Shown: piece after piece, positions 62,684 to 64,000 of the stretch
Layout of the letters: each line of letters opens with the position of its first letter
Position numbering within the stretch: position 1 is the stretch's first letter
Assembly (NCBI GenBank): GCA_022846035.1
Contig: AP025580.1
Span: forward strand, 1,426,001-1,490,000
DNA: 64,000 bases
Direction: 5' to 3'
DNA from: Christensenellaceae bacterium
GTDB lineage: Bacteria; Bacillota; Clostridia; Christensenellales; Christensenellaceae
Translations under genes and position numbers: made by a program
Notes under the pieces: model-generated
What the model was told of the DNA's origin: nothing
What the model saw: the letters and a program-made list of their open reading frames with translations, nothing else
Database searches by the model: none

Positions 62684-63874
62684 TCATTTACATAATGCGT
62701 CGCGTTCAAAAATCGCCGCTTCTCCCATGCCGCCGCCGATGCATAACGTGGAAAGCCCATATTTGCTGCCCCGCCTGTGCATCTCGTGCAGAAGCGTCAC
62801 CGTAATTCGTGCGCCGGAAGCGCCTATCGGATGCCCCAAGGCAATCGCGCCCCCATTTACATTGACCTTTTCTTCATCCGCGCCGATCCCGCGCATGACG
62901 GCGATCGCCTGCGCAGCAAACGCTTCATTGGCTTCCAGCAGGTCGATATTTTCTATTTGCATATCCGCCAGACGCAACGCTTTTTTTACAGTGCTGATAG
63001 GACCGATGCCCATAACGGACGGATCCACGCCGCAGGACGCTCCGCAAATCCATCTTGCCTGGGGCGCGAGCTTTCTTTTCCTGACAAAGCTTTCCGACGC
63101 GATCACCATTGCCGCCGCCCCGTCGTTAATGCCGGATGCATTCCCTGCCGTAACCGTTCCGTCTTTGCGGAAAGCCGGACGCAGTTTTCCAAGTGCTTCT
63201 ATCGAAGCGTCCGTACGCACATGCTCATCCCTGTCAAAACAGATCGCTTCTCCTTTGCGCTGCGGAACATAAACCGGAACGATTTCATCCTTAAAACGTC
63301 CGTTTTGTATCGCTGCCGTTGCTTTTCGCTGCGATTTCAAAGAGAATTCGTCCTGTTCCTGCCGCGTGATCCCGTACTTTTGGGCGACATTTTCCGCCGT
63401 TATTCCCATATGGTAGTCGTTGAAAACGTCCCATAATCCCTCTTGTATCATGGAGTCCCGCAGTGTTGCATTGCCCATTTTCTGTCCCCAGCGCATTTGC
63501 AGCGTATGCGGCGCGCGCGACATGTTCTCCATGCCCCCGATAAGCACGCATTCCTCCTGTCCGGACGCGACCAACGCCGCCGCAAGGTTTACAGCATATA
63601 ATCCCGAACCGCATACCTTGTTGAGCGTAACGGCGGGCACAGTCACCGGAATATCCGCAAAGACCGCCGCCTGCCGCGCCGGATTCTGTCCCTGCCCTGC
63701 CTGTAATACGTTGCCCATCACGACCTGGCCTACCTCTGTCCCCTCTACTCCCGACCGGACCAATGCTTCACGCAGCACCGCCTCGCCCAGCTTTGCCGCC
63801 CCGACCTCTTTTAACGCGCCGCCCAGGCTCCCGATAGCCGTTCTGCATGCGCCCAACACATATATTTTTTCCAT
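62684..63874 (-). CDS. thl: Acetyl-CoA acetyltransferase (thiolase)
   Basis: 396 residues. Nucleophile Cys88 in KVCGSGL, GHPIGASGARI with the catalytic His near residue 352, and CIGGGMG with the C-terminal catalytic Cys. It cleaves acetoacetyl-CoA to two acetyl-CoA or the reverse. Upstream of crt-hbd. Confidence 0.95.
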   Translation of the reverse strand: MEKIYVLGACRTAIGSLGGALKEVGAAKLGEAVLREALVRSGVEGTEVGQVVMGNVLQAGQGQNPARQAAVFADIPVTVPAVTLNKVCGSGLYAVNLAAALVASGQEECVLIGGMENMSRAPHTLQMRWGQKMGNATLRDSMIQEGLWDVFNDYHMGITAENVAQKYGITRQEQDEFSLKSQRKATAAIQNGRFKDEIVPVYVPQRKGEAICFDRDEHVRTDASIEALGKLRPAFRKDGTVTAGNASGINDGAAAMVIASESFVRKRKLAPQARWICGASCGVDPSVMGIGPISTVKKALRLADMQIENIDLLEANEAFAAQAIAVMRGIGADEEKVNVNGGAIALGHPIGASGARITVTLLHEMHRRGSKYGLSTLCIGGGMGEAAIFERDALCK

Positions 63875-63896
63875 TCGTTCCCGCCCCTCGTTTTCG

Positions 63897-64000
63897 TTAC
63901 TTTCGCGTAAAAATACATTCGTTTCGCTCTTTGCCCCAGCACTGGTTGCATGCCCTGCATTTCATCTCATATTCCGCATCACTTTTCCACTTGTTCACGA
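63897..64000 (-). CDS. C-terminal end of an unidentified gene with a cysteine cluster
   Basis: An open frame enters from the right edge and ends at TAA 63897-63899, 23 bases before the thiolase start. The last about 20 residues include CRACNQCWGKERNEC, four cysteines in a short space. Too short to name; probably the preceding gene of the thiolase operon. Confidence 0.6.
   Translation of the reverse strand, partial: VNKWKSDAEYEMKCRACNQCWGKERNECIFTRK

Overview
The window reads as a chromosomal segment of a strictly anaerobic, low-oxygen-tolerance Firmicute of the class Clostridia with roughly balanced base composition. The evidence is hrcA-grpE under a CIRCE element, a Gram-positive pst-phoP-phoR operon, hydEGF maturases for [FeFe] hydrogenase, a superoxide reductase, ECF-type vitamin transport, a PyrR-type attenuator, and a 4-hydroxybutyryl-CoA dehydratase pathway. 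A Christensenella-like lineage is possible, but I cannot prove a genus. Most genes lie on the minus strand. I saw no tRNA, rRNA, CRISPR array, insertion sequence or prophage.

Layout. 1-4.7 kb: heat-shock operon start (grpE, hrcA; CIRCE and a second palindrome in the promoter), hemW, lepA. 4.7-7.5 kb (+): LUD-domain protein, phosphoglucomutase, Dabb protein. 7.5-14.3 kb: one phosphate operon pstS-pstC-pstA-pstB-phoU-phoP-phoR behind 11-bp-phased Pho boxes. 14.3-21 kb: secreted glucosaminidase, cyclophilin, hydE-hydG-hydF with an unusual leader, hexokinase. 21-27.8 kb (+): CofE-like ligase, amino-acid ABC transporter, ribokinase-family kinase, acyl-ACP thioesterase and phosphofructokinase. 27.8-32.6 kb: homocysteine-methyltransferase-like protein, DUF6512 membrane protein, superoxide reductase, dGTPase, lipoprotein.

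32.6-42.6 kb: the most striking system. A cobalamin riboswitch with a clear terminator platform precedes a 1,953-residue surface protein (GLUG repeats, a DUF4430/transcobalamin-C-like domain, an alpha/alpha-barrel region like the transcobalamin N-domain, a degenerate sortase signal), a DUF4430 lipoprotein, and a complete ECF transporter (T, fused A-A', S). I infer a bacterial corrinoid scavenging system built from transcobalamin/intrinsic-factor-like parts.

42.7-47.1 kb: argF with an ARG box, pyrBI with a PyrR attenuator, a small membrane protein and cardiolipin synthase. 47.3-55.1 kb: a sigma54-controlled 4-hydroxybutyrate operon (abfD, NifU-like, CGGC protein, CoA-transferase, 4-hydroxybutyrate dehydrogenase, degenerate response regulator) with its enhancer-binding protein and a second response regulator. 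55.1-58.8 kb: a PurF homologue without the catalytic cysteine, and a rhodanese/TlpA/Rrf2 cluster with a palindromic operator. 58.9-64 kb: thiolase, crotonase, 3-hydroxybutyryl-CoA dehydrogenase, a lactonase-like hydrolase and a second, almost identical 4-hydroxybutyrate dehydrogenase. The two clusters together can convert succinate semialdehyde/4-hydroxybutyrate through crotonyl-CoA to acetyl-CoA.
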